Assembly (NCBI RefSeq): GCF_964340395.1
Contig: NC_135552.1
Coordinates: 9,533,494 to 9,597,493, forward strand
DNA: 64,000 bases
Reading direction: 5' to 3'
Source: Glandiceps talaboti
Taxonomy: Eukaryota > Hemichordata > Enteropneusta > Spengelidae
Shown: piece by piece, positions 13,517 through 25,384 of the stretch
Position numbering within the stretch: position 1 is the first letter of the stretch
How the letters are laid out: each line of letters starts with the position of its first letter
Notes under the pieces: generated by a model
Seen by the model: only the letters and a program-made list of their open reading frames with translations
What the model was told of the DNA's origin: nothing
Database searches by the model: none
Translations under genes and position numbers: made by a program

Positions 13517-13802
13517 TGTGGCTTTGGTTTACTAAAACTATGTTTGTGACATGCTGAGGCACAACAGTGATAAGCTTTTGAATGGACGTTGCTTTAAGTT
13601 TAGTCTCAGTAGGGTAGCCATCTGAAAGATAGTTCCATACATTTGCACAGTACTGATTTGGGACTTCCAATGTTTACACTATGTTGATCACAGGGTGATT
13701 AGATTCCCACAACATGGGCACCCACTATCATCCACTTGTGTAATCTACCACTTCCAACAACAATAGTTTCAGTGTCAATCTTTAATAGTAAACCAAAGCC
13801 TC
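13517..13802. repeat. foldback element with GGCTTTGGTTTACT ends
   Basis: The left edge reads GGCTTTGGTTTACTAAAACT and the right edge AGTAAACCAAAGCC, an inverted pair. The interior matches the repeat at 5550-5845. It has no open frame of note and lies just downstream of the GULO stop codon on the minus strand. Confidence 0.65.
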
Positions 13803-13983
13803 AATTACCAGAGTCGTAACTTAGACATATAAATTTGCGGAAAAGTTTCACTCCATTCAATAGTCCTAAACAGTAAACTGGAAAGCTGTAGAAAGTTACC
13901 CGAGACGTGCTTTACATGTGCATTAGAGTGCATGTAATAATTTTCCATGTTTTGGTCATAAATTATAAGAGACACAACAAAAT

Positions 13984-15669
13984 TTACTTAAGAACTCTTT
14001 CCAGGTAGTCATTCATGAACAATTCATCAGGATCCAAATTGTCTCTGATTTCACAAAACTTTCCAAACTGTGGATACATCTTCATGAACTGGTCTTTTGT
14101 TATCTTGTGTGCCTGCAAGAGAATACATGTATTGTTGTCATGGTTACTGAAGTTTCACTGCTGCCTCATGGGTCTTAGCAGACATGAATATACATTAGAT
14201 GAGCAATGTATATTCATGACCATATCTGAAGGTAATAAGCACTTAGGATCATGAACATTCATTGTTCATCTAATACATATTCATGTCTGCCAAGACCCAC
14301 GAGGTAACAGTGTACCACGGCTATAACAATAGAGGTGAAAACGAGTTTCAATTTGGTGTTTCTTGGCAATCATTTGAAATTCATGTGATGTGAAATCATG
14401 AAATGACTGTCCAGAACCAAAAGTTTATGAAAAAACACTTTTAACTATCCTCAGTGACTGACAATTACTGCATAGATTATAAGATTTCCAGTAACTAAAA
14501 TTCAAGACATAGTAACTTATTCTTACCTTTGCCCAGTGTGGTCTTCCTCCAGCTCTATACATAATGTCTTCATATGCTTCCCAATATTTAGCATATTCAA
14601 CATCTTTTCCATAAGGCCTATAGTAAAGATATATATATATACCATATAAATCCTCTATTTTCTATATTTTCACATTTTAACTAATTTCACATTTTGAAGT
14701 TTTAAGTTGTGCACACTACCACTGGTTTCCAACATGGGTAAATATATATTACTTCATATTATTTCAACTTTGATTTCTGGAGCTCCATAACAGGAATAAT
14801 AGTAATAACAATGTTAGTTTTGCTTTCCCATCCTGTGCTCAAGGTACAGTACAATTATTACTGCTGGCATAGACCCATACGACACAATGGTCCTTTACAA
14901 TTCCTCACCTCCCTGGGGCGCATACAAAACATTCACATTGCAACCTCTATGCTACCAGGTCCCCAGTTATACAGCTGGGTTGACTGGGGCACAATTATGA
15001 TTCAAATCTTAGCCAATCAGAAACAATTGGTAGTAGCAGGGCTTGAACCTGCAACTTCCAAACAGGCCACTCTAACCACCTGACCATTATGAATGACTTG
15101 AAGCTCTGACCTCAGTTGGCTAAAAGTCTTCTTTTCACTTTCACTTTCTCTGAGTTTCATTTCAGCAAGTTTATAAAATTTACAAAATTTGTTATATTTA
15201 CCTGTACATGATGATATTGAGATAGCAAGTCTCTCTACCATGGGATGGACTGATCAAGATATCATCAGCTTTCACAAATCGTACTTCAACAGGAAAGTGT
15301 GCCACTTCACCACTCGACTCTAACCAGGCTTTCAGTTCCTTCAAAACAGGTCCTGTTTGCTCTCTGAAATTTACAATTACATACTGTGTATATTAGTGAC
15401 ATTTATTTAATACCTTTCTAAAACTATTGTAAAATACATCAAACCTAGCTTTACTAGTAACAGTTCAATTATTTTCATTTAGTTAAATTTAATAGATTGT
15501 AGATGATAATCTACACACTGCAGGACAATGATTATGAAATCAGTAGTGAAAGAGATAAACTATTACAATTATTTTAAAATGATGAAACCTGAAACAAAAT
15601 GTCTGGTGTGACAAAAATCTTGCAAACACTGCTACATCTGGCTTAACAAATCTTAGTGGGGTAAGATCG

Positions 15670-15711
<42 letters not shown>

Positions 15712-18700
15712 TAATCAATCAATCAATCACTAAATCCATCCATCCATCCATCCACAGTCAGGCAGACAGACAGACACACACACACACACTGACAGACAGT
15801 CGATCGATCAATCAATCAATCAATCAATCAATCGATCGATCAATCAATCAGTTGGTCAGTCAGTCAATCAATCACTAAATCAATCAATCAATCCATGTCA
15901 GTCAGTCAGTCAATCAGTCAATGAATGAATGAATGAATGAATGAATGAATGAATGAATGAATGAATGAATCAGTCAGTCAGTCAGTCAGTCAATCACATA
16001 AATATAGGCTTACCTTGGTATTGCCCACTCTGTCACATACTGACTGAATAAACAATCAAAATTGAAAACTTTATAACTTGTGTTGACCTGTTCTACTGGT
16101 TTAGTAAACAATAAATTGTAGAATAGACGATTAATGAGAGGGATCAATCCTGGTACAAAGGTGCTGAAAGAAAAACGACAAAGTCAAGTTAGTCAATCAG
16201 TTTATTCTGAAAACTAATACTTTAGTTGTATGTTTTTCGGTAATGGATTATTTTAGGTGGATACATGCAAATACTTTTCCACAGAAATAAGTCCCACTTA
16301 TATAATGCACGAGCCAGGTTCAAGAAAAAATATGGAATATATACTCTGGTCATTCTACATCACGACAATGCATATCTATGTCATTGGTTCTGCTGTGTTT
16401 GAAATATAACTCAAAATGCTCAAAATTGACATTACTTTCCCAAATTTTTTTTAAATAATTAATACTGGCATAGTATAATTATATTATTCCCCAATATTTC
16501 GTGACCTAAGGGTTGTCACTACTCGTCTAGTGACTCGTAATGACAAGGGCCACTTAGGTCACTTGTCTTTTCCTTGGCTAAAATAATGGGGAATAACATA
16601 TTTTACAACTTGTCATATTTCTACATTCAAAGATGTCAACAACAGTTGCACTGAATATATTGGGCCGCCTGAATTGAGTGGTGTCTACTTTTCCCATGTT
16701 ACTCCCCGGTGCATCTGACACATCCTAAATCGCCATTCTGCCAAATTTTTCATGTGCCAAAATAAATACAACTACAGTATTGTAACATTTCTGTTTGTAA
16801 AGAACAAGTCTCCATGGAAGACACACTACCCACCAACTATAACTGTAAATGACAACTTGTAGTTTTGATTTTTCCATCGTCACGTCACCCTACAAATATT
16901 TCAGTACAAAATTCATAACGAGCTTACAAAATGACATGCCTATTAGCACACTGTAGTCAAAATTGTTTATCAGCCAAAATAAATCGGAGCCAAAATGTGA
17001 AAAGTTGCTTTTCTGCTCAAATTTTTGCATGCCCAAATAAAAATATTCACAGTAAAGTTAAAGGCCAATACACAGTCCTCCCATAAAATCAACCTTCTAC
17101 ACTCACCTCAACCAATATGCAAACTCTAATGCACAGTAACCCACAGCATAGTCCCAAAACCAGCTAGACTTGGTTTGGATAGGTTTGGTGGTCCTGTCTA
17201 CGTGCCACATGGCTACATTATTGGTATGTGGATACCAACAGAATCTAAAATGTTCACTGGCATACAGGTGAGTATCCAGGTTTGCAAGAACCTATCAAGT
17301 AAAATGTAAATGAGTAGAAACAGAATTACACCAGCTGTATTAAAGTCTGTCATTATTTTCAATGAAAAATGAAATATTTTGCAATCTTTCATAGCATGCT
17401 AAACTTGTGAACTGTTCAACTAAACTGAAGTCTGCAAACAAATTTAGTATGTTTTGCTACACATCATTTCCTGTATTAATTGTAAGGAAAAAATCAACAT
17501 AAAATAAGGATATTATCACCTATTGATGTTCAAAACTATTTGCACCCGTGTCACATTTCTGTGTATGGCCAACTAGATCACACATCTGGACAACTGGACA
17601 CAATCAACATAATTTAGGGATCACATGACTTATTCAATCAATCAGCATTGTGTCCATGAATAATATTAAATTTCAATTTAAATACTGACTTCACATACTA
17701 TGTGGATTGAACATTTGCTAGATCTAACATTCAGTCTTTCACAGAGGGCATAGATAGGAGGATTGCATTTTATATACAGCCCATTTCAAGTTACTGTTCA
17801 CCAGATACAACCTGACACAAACCAATAAGAAACTGCATATTCTACACTAAGATAGCAACATCACAATTTCTTGCTACATTTTGTCCATTATGAAAGAAAC
17901 CATTCAACAGACTGCAACTAAACACAGACATGTGGGTGCCAATGTTTTGATATCTGCATTTGATGTCTGCAGGATGTCACGTTAGTTAATTTCATTTAGA
18001 CAAAACGTAGCAAGAAACTTTATTCATTCAATCAAAGTATAGCATGTGCACTTTCTTATTGGTTTCTGCGTGGTTGTATCAAGCAGAGGCGATGAACGGT
18101 AACTTGAAATGGACTCTACTTACTTCATCTAAAGTACTAGCTGACTGCCTCTGCCATAATCGGAATTCTGGTTCACATTGGAGTGTCATATGTACTATAA
18201 TACCCAGTGCACCAATACCACAACAGCAGGCAAGAAAAATGTCTTTGTTTTCATCTCTTGAACATGATATCAATTCCCCAGATGCAGTCAGAAGATCTAG
18301 ATGAACAACCTGTGTATGGAATGGAAATGTTGTAATAACTTGTTACAGTATTTTGTTACATATAATGTGACTACTTGCATTGTGTGTGTGTATAAATACT
18401 ATAAGGTTATTACTGGATATCTCCTCTTCGTTCATTCATATCACTGTGAGTGGCATTTCTGCATCATAGTGACATGAACTGTAAGATGAATGTCATTATG
18501 CAGAAATGGAGATATGAACTAATGGCGAGGTCATATCCGGTAATAACTGATTTATCATATGCCTATGCCCAGGAATTCAAAGAGAGTACACAAAAAATAA
18601 AAAGAGCATGGCTTGCTATGCATTTTGTGTATTGTGCGACTCTTTTGTCAGGTGACATTTATGAGCACAGTCTGCTGACCTCGTTAACCTGCTTCAGTGA

Positions 18701-18998
18701 AATGTTTTACATGATTGTCAACTTTCATCAGGTTTAGGTGTAACTTTTTGTAATTATTTAGAACTACAATTTTGATAGTAGGGTAGGCTCTCTAAAAATG
18801 TTAGAAAATGCTTCAATAAGTTGATGAATCTCGTTGACTGAGATCATAACTTCTGGAGTATATCATTGTACAGTGTAAATGTAGTCTGTGGCCTATAGTC
18901 ACATGGGAGATACCATTGCAAAATGCATGCATTAACTGTACAAGTTATTGTGAGATGCCTGTTATCGGGTGTACACCCGTTGCCATCTTTTTGGTAAA

Positions 18999-19030
<32 letters not shown>

Positions 19031-22000
19031 ATAGATAAATAAAGTCAACATCAGCACAAAAACCAGCATAAGTATTTTGAAGGCAACAGCCATTACCCTA
19101 GGCTGCATTCCCTCAGAGAACTAATTGTCACCTAGAGCTGTCGTGGCCAAGAATAGTTAACATTTTGTACTGTAATAGCCTGGCTATGTGGGCACTACTA
19201 GACATCTATTACCCTGAGGGCTGTTATGTAGCAATTATCTCCTGAGACTAAATGTGATATTGACTAGCACAAAAATGACCATTACTCCAATGTAGCCCTT
19301 TTTGGACAAAGTGGGTGCTTTTTTAAAGGAAAAGAAGTTTAGGGGTTTTGTTAGGTACCACAATTTATATTTCACTGAATCTAATAACAAATATCCATAA
19401 ATGAAATAGAATACCTGAACATATGTTGAAACAACCTGTGGCTGTGTGCAGTATCAGCTTACATAGTAGAAAATAAACACGATTACACTATTACATATAC
19501 AGTACACCATAGAGATCCTATGACCCAAACATGGACTTTACTGAACATGGTTGTACAGAGTGCTAGCCAATAAAAGACTAGAACAGAACTAAATATTCAT
19601 TCATTCCGACAGCAATTTCTCTACTGAACCATGTCAAGAATGATTACAATCTGATTAAAACCCAATGTAGATGTTGGCTAATCGTTCATTGTTATTTTAC
19701 CTCGGTATTTTAATTTCTATTGACTTTCGTGATACATGTTTACATTTTCGTCTTGATGGCCGCCTCCTCTACATCTGACTCGGAACCCAAGCCCACTCAG
19801 TTCTGCTAAATGATCCACACAGCCAATCAGGTAGCATCTTACTGCAGTACTTTGGGCATTGTCATAAGTATGTGCATTGAATATCAACAAACAACATGGC
19901 GTCTTCCTCAACAAGCAGCAGCAGTACTTGTGCACGCAGAGAATATGATTTTCCAGTAGGTAGTTTTCATTTTCCCTTCTCTTTTCCCGAATGAGCCTAG
20001 CAGTTTAGTTTTGGTATGTCCGTTTGTCGTTTAATTCAATCCTCCAATTCAATGCTAATGTAAGGTCACGCCCGGCACGGGTGAGCTAGAACTGAGTGGG
20101 CATGGACTTGGGTTTAGATGTAGAAGATGCAGCCATCAAGACGAAAACGTAAACATGTATCACGAAGGTCAATTCATGCAAAAATAATGAGGTACAATAA
20201 CAATGAACGATTAACCGACATCTACATTAGATTTTAAATGTATTAAATACTTTTTTTTCATGTATGGTTTTATTCTCTACTGTCACACAAATAATTGCCA
20301 TGTTGAGATAATAAAGATGTATTGTTTTGTGTTGTGTTGTGTTGTATTGTATTGTATTGTATTGTATTGTATTGTATTGTATTGTATTGTATTGTATTGT
20401 ATTGTATTGTATTGTATTGTATAACATCAAAAATATTTACTTACATTTGTGGCAAGACATCCAAACTTAGCACCTGTGCCATGAGTTCCTGTTGAAATTG
20501 ATCCAGCTAACGAAAGCTCTGACACTGACCCAAGACTGGAAAATAAATTTATCTTTCATCACTGACAAATACAGTATAGAACGATGTAATGAATTTATCT
20601 CTTTGATTCAATTTTTAATTCAGACTGTGAGTTTGGAAGTTGGATTCTGACTTGGTTGCATAAGTTGATTTTTACTTAATTTTATTGTAAAAACTAGGAT
20701 TGATAAGGGATGAGAAAGACAGATGACTGGCAGAGATAAAGTTGTTCCCTTGACTTACAACTGATCCTATCTAATCTTAATCACTTGACATTAAATTGAA
20801 TGCAAGAATCTGAGACTGAAACATGGGCCTTTAAAGAAAACTCTGCATTTGCTTCAATATCAATATTTGGGGTTAGAGATTTCATGAAAGTATGCACGAG
20901 TATTTTGTAAAGCCACTATTTAAAATTTTAATTCCAGTTTTACTTTATTTATAAAATGATTCAAGCAAAACAGAATTGTAGATCTGAAAAGATGTTGATA
21001 AAAATTTGACACAACAGATACAAAGTAACACTTTTACTAAAAATTTTCATAAATAAAGATTCCATATTTGATCAAAATGATACATTTACATTTATCTATT
21101 TTAGCAGCTTTCTACCATGCCATGCTTTGGTAAATTACATGCGCTGGATAAACATTCTTATATTGAAGTTCAAAACAAATTTGTGTTAGTGCTGACATCA
21201 AGGTAGTCAGCTAAGAAATAAATACGCAAATAATGTAACCCCACTTGGGAACAAGGTAGAGTAGATGCTTTTTCAAAGAACAGAAGTAAGGGCTTTTGTT
21301 TGATAACACAGTATATGGCATTTTACTGAAATCTAATATAAAATATTCAAATTGAAATAGAATACATGAACATATGTTGAAAGTCTCAATTTACATTTCT
21401 AAAAATAAACACCAGGATTAAAATATTACATATGTATACAGTTTAGCTTTTATACCTGCTGAGTGCCATACCATGTTTTGGTAAAATAGTTAGATTTAAG
21501 TCCCTTACAAGCAATCCCGCCTCAGCTGTCACCTGACATTTCTCTTCATTTACCTACGGTGAGAGTGGAATAAAAACAGTGTGATAAGGGGTCGCTTAAT
21601 TCACCTAGGGTGAGAGTGGAATAAAAACAGTGTGATAAGGGGTCGCTTAATTCACCTAGGGTGAGAGTGGAATAAAAACAGTGTGATAAGGGGTCGCTTA
21701 ATTCACCTAGGGTGAGAGTGGAATAAAAACAGTGTGATAGGGGGTCACATAATTCACAAAGTGAGTACGGAATTAAAACTGTGATAGGGATATCTTCATT
21801 TACCTAGGGTGAGAGTGGAATAAAAGCAGTGTGATAGGGGGTCACATAATTCACCTAGAGTGAGAATGGAATATAAGAAAAGTGTGATAGGGGGTCACTT
21901 AATTCACCTAAGTGAGTACAGAATTAAAACTGTGGTGGGGATATCTTCATCACCTTGGGTGAGAATGGAATATTATAAAAAACAGTGTGCTAGGGGATCT

Positions 22001-25000
22001 CTTTATCACCTAGGGTGAGAATGGAATATAAAAAAGTGTGATAGGGGGTCACTTATTCCAATTCTCCTAGGGTGAGAATGGAATATAAAAACAGTGTGAT
22101 AGGGGGTCACATAATTCACCTAGAGTGAGAATGGAATATAAGAAAAGTGTGATAGGGGTCACTTAATTCACCTAAAGTGAGTACGGAATTAAAACTGTCA
22201 TAGGGATTTTTTCATCACCTTAGGTGAGAATGGAATATTATAAAAAACAGTGTGCTAGGGGATCTCTTTATCACCTAGGGTGAGAATGGAATAAAAACAG
22301 AGTGTATGGGTCTCTTATTTTACCTAGGGTGAGAATGGAATTAAAACAATAAAACTGGAAATGTACATGTTATAAAATAAGATTACAGGGAATGCTACTC
22401 CAGGAAATAAAGATTTCTTCATCAACTTTGGGTTTTGGAGAGTCATTTCGTGTTTTCTGTCTTGTCATCACATAAATTTTGCATTATTGCCAAGAAACAT
22501 CAAACTGAAACTAAATTCTATTTCAACTCTGTTGTTCTCATACTAGTGCTTATTACCTTTGGATAAATAGTCATGAATATTCAGTGTGCATCTAATACAT
22601 ATGTATGTCTGCTAAGCCCCATGATGCAATGGTGGACCAGCGTGAGAACAACTGAGATGAAATAGAGTTTCCATTTGGTGTTTCTTGGCAATCGAGCAAA
22701 ATTTATGTGACGTGAAATCAAGAAAAATCTCACCAGAACCCAAAGTTTCTGAAAATCAATCTATTTCCTAGAGTAGCATTCTCCTTTAAGAAATACATGT
22801 AGTTGTTCAATGAGTTTCTAAAAACCAACAGTTTCCTGATGCTAATAAAATTTATTCCAGATTTACAGGAATACAGGTTAATATTCAAAAGTGTTTGATA
22901 GTGATTACACATTAGCTCGTCTGTAACACATTATAAATTTTTACCAGACTTACCTCAATCACTTGATTAAACTTATCTAAACAGATCATATAGTCTGTAG
23001 TGCAGGCAATATCTGATGGGGAGTGACCATATCCACATACTTTCACTTTCTTATTATTTGTCCTGGCTTGCTGTAACACCTGCAATACACAATGGCGTTA
23101 TTTCTTTCTTTGTGAACTTTACAACACAACTGTTGGTACAGTAAGATACAGAACATTAAAACTGCACAAGCTGCAACTAGAAAGCTTTTCATAAATTCAT
23201 GATTTTTTTGGGGTGGGCATAGAGGTGGGGTGGGGCAGCTATATCAACTATAGTTCACATCTCTATTCTGCAGCTTGAGTTGTTCAAGGAAGAGTTTTCC
23301 ATCACCCAAAATATGATCATAGCTGTTTAATAATACAATAAGATTTTTTTTACAGCCACTTCTTTTAAACTAGTCAATCCTGTGTACTTCTCATGAAATA
23401 ATCAATACATTCATTTAGTCCAATACAGAGTAAGTCAGTAACTCATTACATACACACATACTGTGAATGAATTTATTTCCGATGCACAAACATTTTAAGT
23501 GTAAATACGATTTTTTAAATTTTACCTCCAGTTTATTTGGGCTGATAAACAATTCACTTGTAGCCAAATCACTTTTGTAAGCTAATGTTTTGATTTGCAC
23601 CAAATACATCTGCCTTTATTATATGTAGTTACTCAGAATTTACTGGAGAAAATTATTCCATTTTCAAACTGATTTACTTTGGTGTAAAAATTGTTTCAGC
23701 TAAAATATCTATGTTAATTTAACCATATGGATGAGGATTTGGAATTTATTTTTGGATTTTTAATTTATAAGATAATTTCATCATGGCTTCCTCCTTGAAA
23801 TATCAATATGAAACAACATTTACTAAATGTGTTTGTAACTCAATACATTGAAAAGTTTAGTTTTATTGTAGGTACAATAACAAACATTTAACACATTTAT
23901 TAATCTTCTACAAGTTGAATTACTAACACAAACTCGTTTCACATTGATTTTTCAAGTAGGAAGCCATGATAAAACTGTTTTATACATTAAAAAATCCAAA
24001 ATCCTCATCCATGGTCACTTTCAAATATTTTTGTGTCTAAATACATAAGGTCACAGAATGTATATCTGTATTAACCTATTTACAGTGGACAAGGTGTCAC
24101 CCCCTGTACCCTTACTTAGGAGTCAATTAAGTTTTCACACTCACTCTTAGATTTATTACCTTCAGATGTGACTCAGCAAAAAAAAAAGAGTTTTATAATG
24201 TCTCTCAACAATTTGCCACACAATACTCAAGGAACACTACTACCTCTATATTTACAAGTTATATTATTTTATTTATTTTTGTTGTCATTTTGTGATATTT
24301 ATTCAATAATTTATTATGTTAATATTTGGTAACAAGGGGTGCCGAACATTATATTGCATACTCGTCATGTATTGTAACTTCTTTTCAATAACTTTCATGA
24401 TTCTTGTACATTCATATTTTGATACACTGCTAACGTGAATAATTCGTGCTACCATTTATATTTGTACTAGAATCTGTTTTGCAGACACCCAACGCCTCCG
24501 CCCTCCATTTGGTGTAACTCGGTACACTGTGAACAAATTATATAATATCCTTCTGTGCATCGTTTTAATGCTTCTTGTAAAACCATAGATTCTACACGAG
24601 TAGAGTAGTATATGGTAAACAGGGTTATCAAATTAAAGCATCGACAAGATAAATTACATTGACTCGACCCGTACTTTATGAACCATGCTCGTGCGTTCAC
24701 CGTGTCATGTCAACATGCCATTATAACCGGCACCACCGTATACGTATCACGGCGGAGCGGACAGCACCGTACACGTGACCACGTGTTGTTGTAGTATACA
24801 TGCATCTCCGGGGTACATACCTGCTTTATTTCGTCCACACTGGTCGGCTGGAAATACAACTCGGGAACACAAGAGAACGTCTTGGCCCAATTGGTGAACA
24901 GTTTGCCCTTCAATCCAGCGATCTGAATTTCAAAATAAATTATTAAAATCAAGTGCAACATCTATGAAATAAGTAAACACACAAGTATTTGGAGAGACTT

Positions 25001-25026
25001 ACCAGTCCGCCTCCATTCATCGCCAT
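13984..25026 (-). CDS. GULO: L-gulonolactone oxidase, complete, 11 coding exons
   Basis: In transcript order the coding exons are 25003-25026, 24821-24922, 22954-23079, 21456-21553, 20445-20535, 18124-18309, 17107-17291, 16014-16163, 15202-15363, 14527-14617 and 13984-14112. All have GT/AG borders and the frame is continuous, giving 447 residues (mammalian GULO has 440). Known for the family: a membrane-associated flavoenzyme of the ER that oxidises L-gulono-1,4-lactone to ascorbate. Seen here: an FAD-binding domain with [12 protein letters not shown] (residues 58-69), where His61 should be the covalent FAD ligand. The [14 protein letters not shown] loop, a C-terminal ALO domain and the HWAK motif (402-405) are also present. 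The end [16 protein letters not shown] matches the family C terminus. No catalytic motif is missing. A second ATG lies two codons after the first. Alternatives within the aldonolactone oxidase family are less likely given full-length similarity to animal GULO. Confidence 0.96.
14165..14303. repeat. foldback element in GULO intron 10
   Basis: Inverted arms of about 45 bases begin CTCATGGGTCTTAGCAGACA and end TGTCTGCCAAGACCCACGAG, around a short centre. A related, more diverged sequence lies at 22520-22700 in another intron of the same gene. Confidence 0.75.
14862..15091 (-). repeat. tRNA-derived SINE in GULO intron 9
   Basis: On the minus strand the element opens with a box-A-like TGGTTAGAGTGGC near 15067-15080 and a perfect box B, GGTTCAAGCCC, at 15039-15049. 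A non-tRNA body follows with CCCAGCTGTATAACTGGG and ACCTGGTAGCATAGAGGTTG. A second diverged copy lies at 33216-33497. This is the layout of a polymerase III SINE, not a functional tRNA. Confidence 0.75.
15665..15996. repeat. compound tetranucleotide microsatellite in GULO intron 8
   Basis: The run is a patchwork of CAAT, CATC, CAGA, CA, CAGT and GAAT arrays. It ends about 18 bases from the 5' splice site of GULO exon 8 (minus strand), so the repeat almost abuts the splice donor. Confidence 0.9.
16300..16365. repeat. dispersed repeat related to 26645-26710
   Basis: It shares GCACGAGCCAGGTTCAA followed by TATGGAATATATAC and CTGGT with 26645-26710. This is a short element, class unknown. Confidence 0.6.
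18996..19043. repeat. AAAT microsatellite
   Basis: About eleven AAAT units with one AGAT variant lie in the GULO intron between exons 6 and 5. Confidence 0.85.
19664..20228. mobile_element. foldback element with about 145-base inverted ends and an exon-like core
   Basis: The left arm at 19664-19807 and the right arm at 20085-20228 are inverted copies; by eye they match over most positions, with small gaps. Both carry landmarks such as CGTGATACATGTTTAC and TTTTCGTCTTGATGGC. The 277-base centre contains a well-placed ATG (ACAACATGGCG) opening a short serine-rich frame, [20 protein letters not shown], followed by GTAGGTAG. No transposase is present. It could be a non-autonomous foldback element that captured the first exon of a gene. 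Confidence 0.7.
20326..20421. repeat. TTGTA pentanucleotide microsatellite
   Basis: About 17 TTGTA units follow a few TTGTG ones. On the GULO strand the array begins about 24 bases after the 5' splice site of exon 5. Confidence 0.92.
21545..22340. repeat. 51-base minisatellite derived from the GULO exon 4 splice acceptor
   Basis: About 16 units, the first three nearly identical with a 51-base period and later ones diverged, begin at the exon 4 border. Each unit carries, on the GULO strand, TTTTATTCCACTCTCACCC followed by TAG and a G. One unit (21794-21803) also carries the first ten bases of exon 4. The array therefore appears to have grown from the intron-exon junction itself. Confidence 0.9.
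22390..22700. repeat. diverged foldback-family repeat in GULO intron 3
   Basis: It contains CTTATTACCTTTGG, CATCTAATACATATGTATG, TCTGCTAAG and TTTGGTGTTTCTTGGCAATC. These landmarks also occur in and beside the element at 14165-14303. The 22390-22450 part resembles 46150-46210. Confidence 0.5.
23723..24014. repeat. foldback element in GULO intron 2
   Basis: The left arm reads CCATATGGATGAGGATTTGG and continues to TCATGGCTTCCTCCTTGAAA. The right arm is its inverse, from TTTCAAGTAGGAAGCCATGA to CCAAAATCCTCATCCATGG. The arms are about 65-70 bases around an AT-rich centre, with no open frame. Confidence 0.8.
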
Positions 25027-25384
25027 TTTGACAGCAAGGTGATTGGTGTGTATGGGGCGCCCTCAATCATCAGCTGGCGTGCACTTGTCCCTGGGGTACA
25101 CCTGCCGGGTACACTTCGGTATAGTACCGGGTATCCGCAACTGATCATGCTGATTATACCTGTAGGAATTTACAAATGTATTGTTGCTGTCAACGGAGAT
25201 CAAAATAATAACTAGGAACTGAGACGAATATATCACATGGAAGTAATGAATATTGCTCATAACGACTGACATGTCATTGACAGAAAAGTATAAATAAAGA
25301 CATAAATATAGCATTTCATAGTCATAAATTAATATCTGGTAAATATAATGGTACTGGTACCAGCAACATTAAGCTAAGATACGT

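Larger units (their letters stand above)
6818..13983. other. convergent spacer between TMED5-like and GULO genes
   Basis: The stretch contains the unmarked 3' UTRs of both flanking genes and otherwise only repeats. These are an ACAT array (6929-7026), a G run near 7543, a family with a GGCGCCCT core (copies near 8480-8610, 9030-9150, 11450-11530), a TATG array (10674-10790), and foldback elements. Open frames here lack homology and splice logic. I see no RNA gene. Confidence 0.6.

Noticed and set aside
6818-13983. A hidden gene in the largest spacer
   Set aside because: I read the longer open frames and found no recognisable domain, no chain of in-frame exons with splice sites, and many repeat landmarks.
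15030-15091. Possible tRNA gene on the minus strand
   Set aside because: Box B is good, but no acceptor stem or full cloverleaf can be formed and a second decayed copy with the same non-tRNA body exists, so it is a SINE head.
19664-20228. Treating the foldback centre as a confirmed gene
   Set aside because: The frame is only about 22 codons with no second exon found nearby, so it is reported only as exon-like.
21545-22340. Regular repeats that might suggest a CRISPR array
   Set aside because: The units are contiguous and diverged throughout with no unique spacers, and the host sequence is an intron-containing animal gene.
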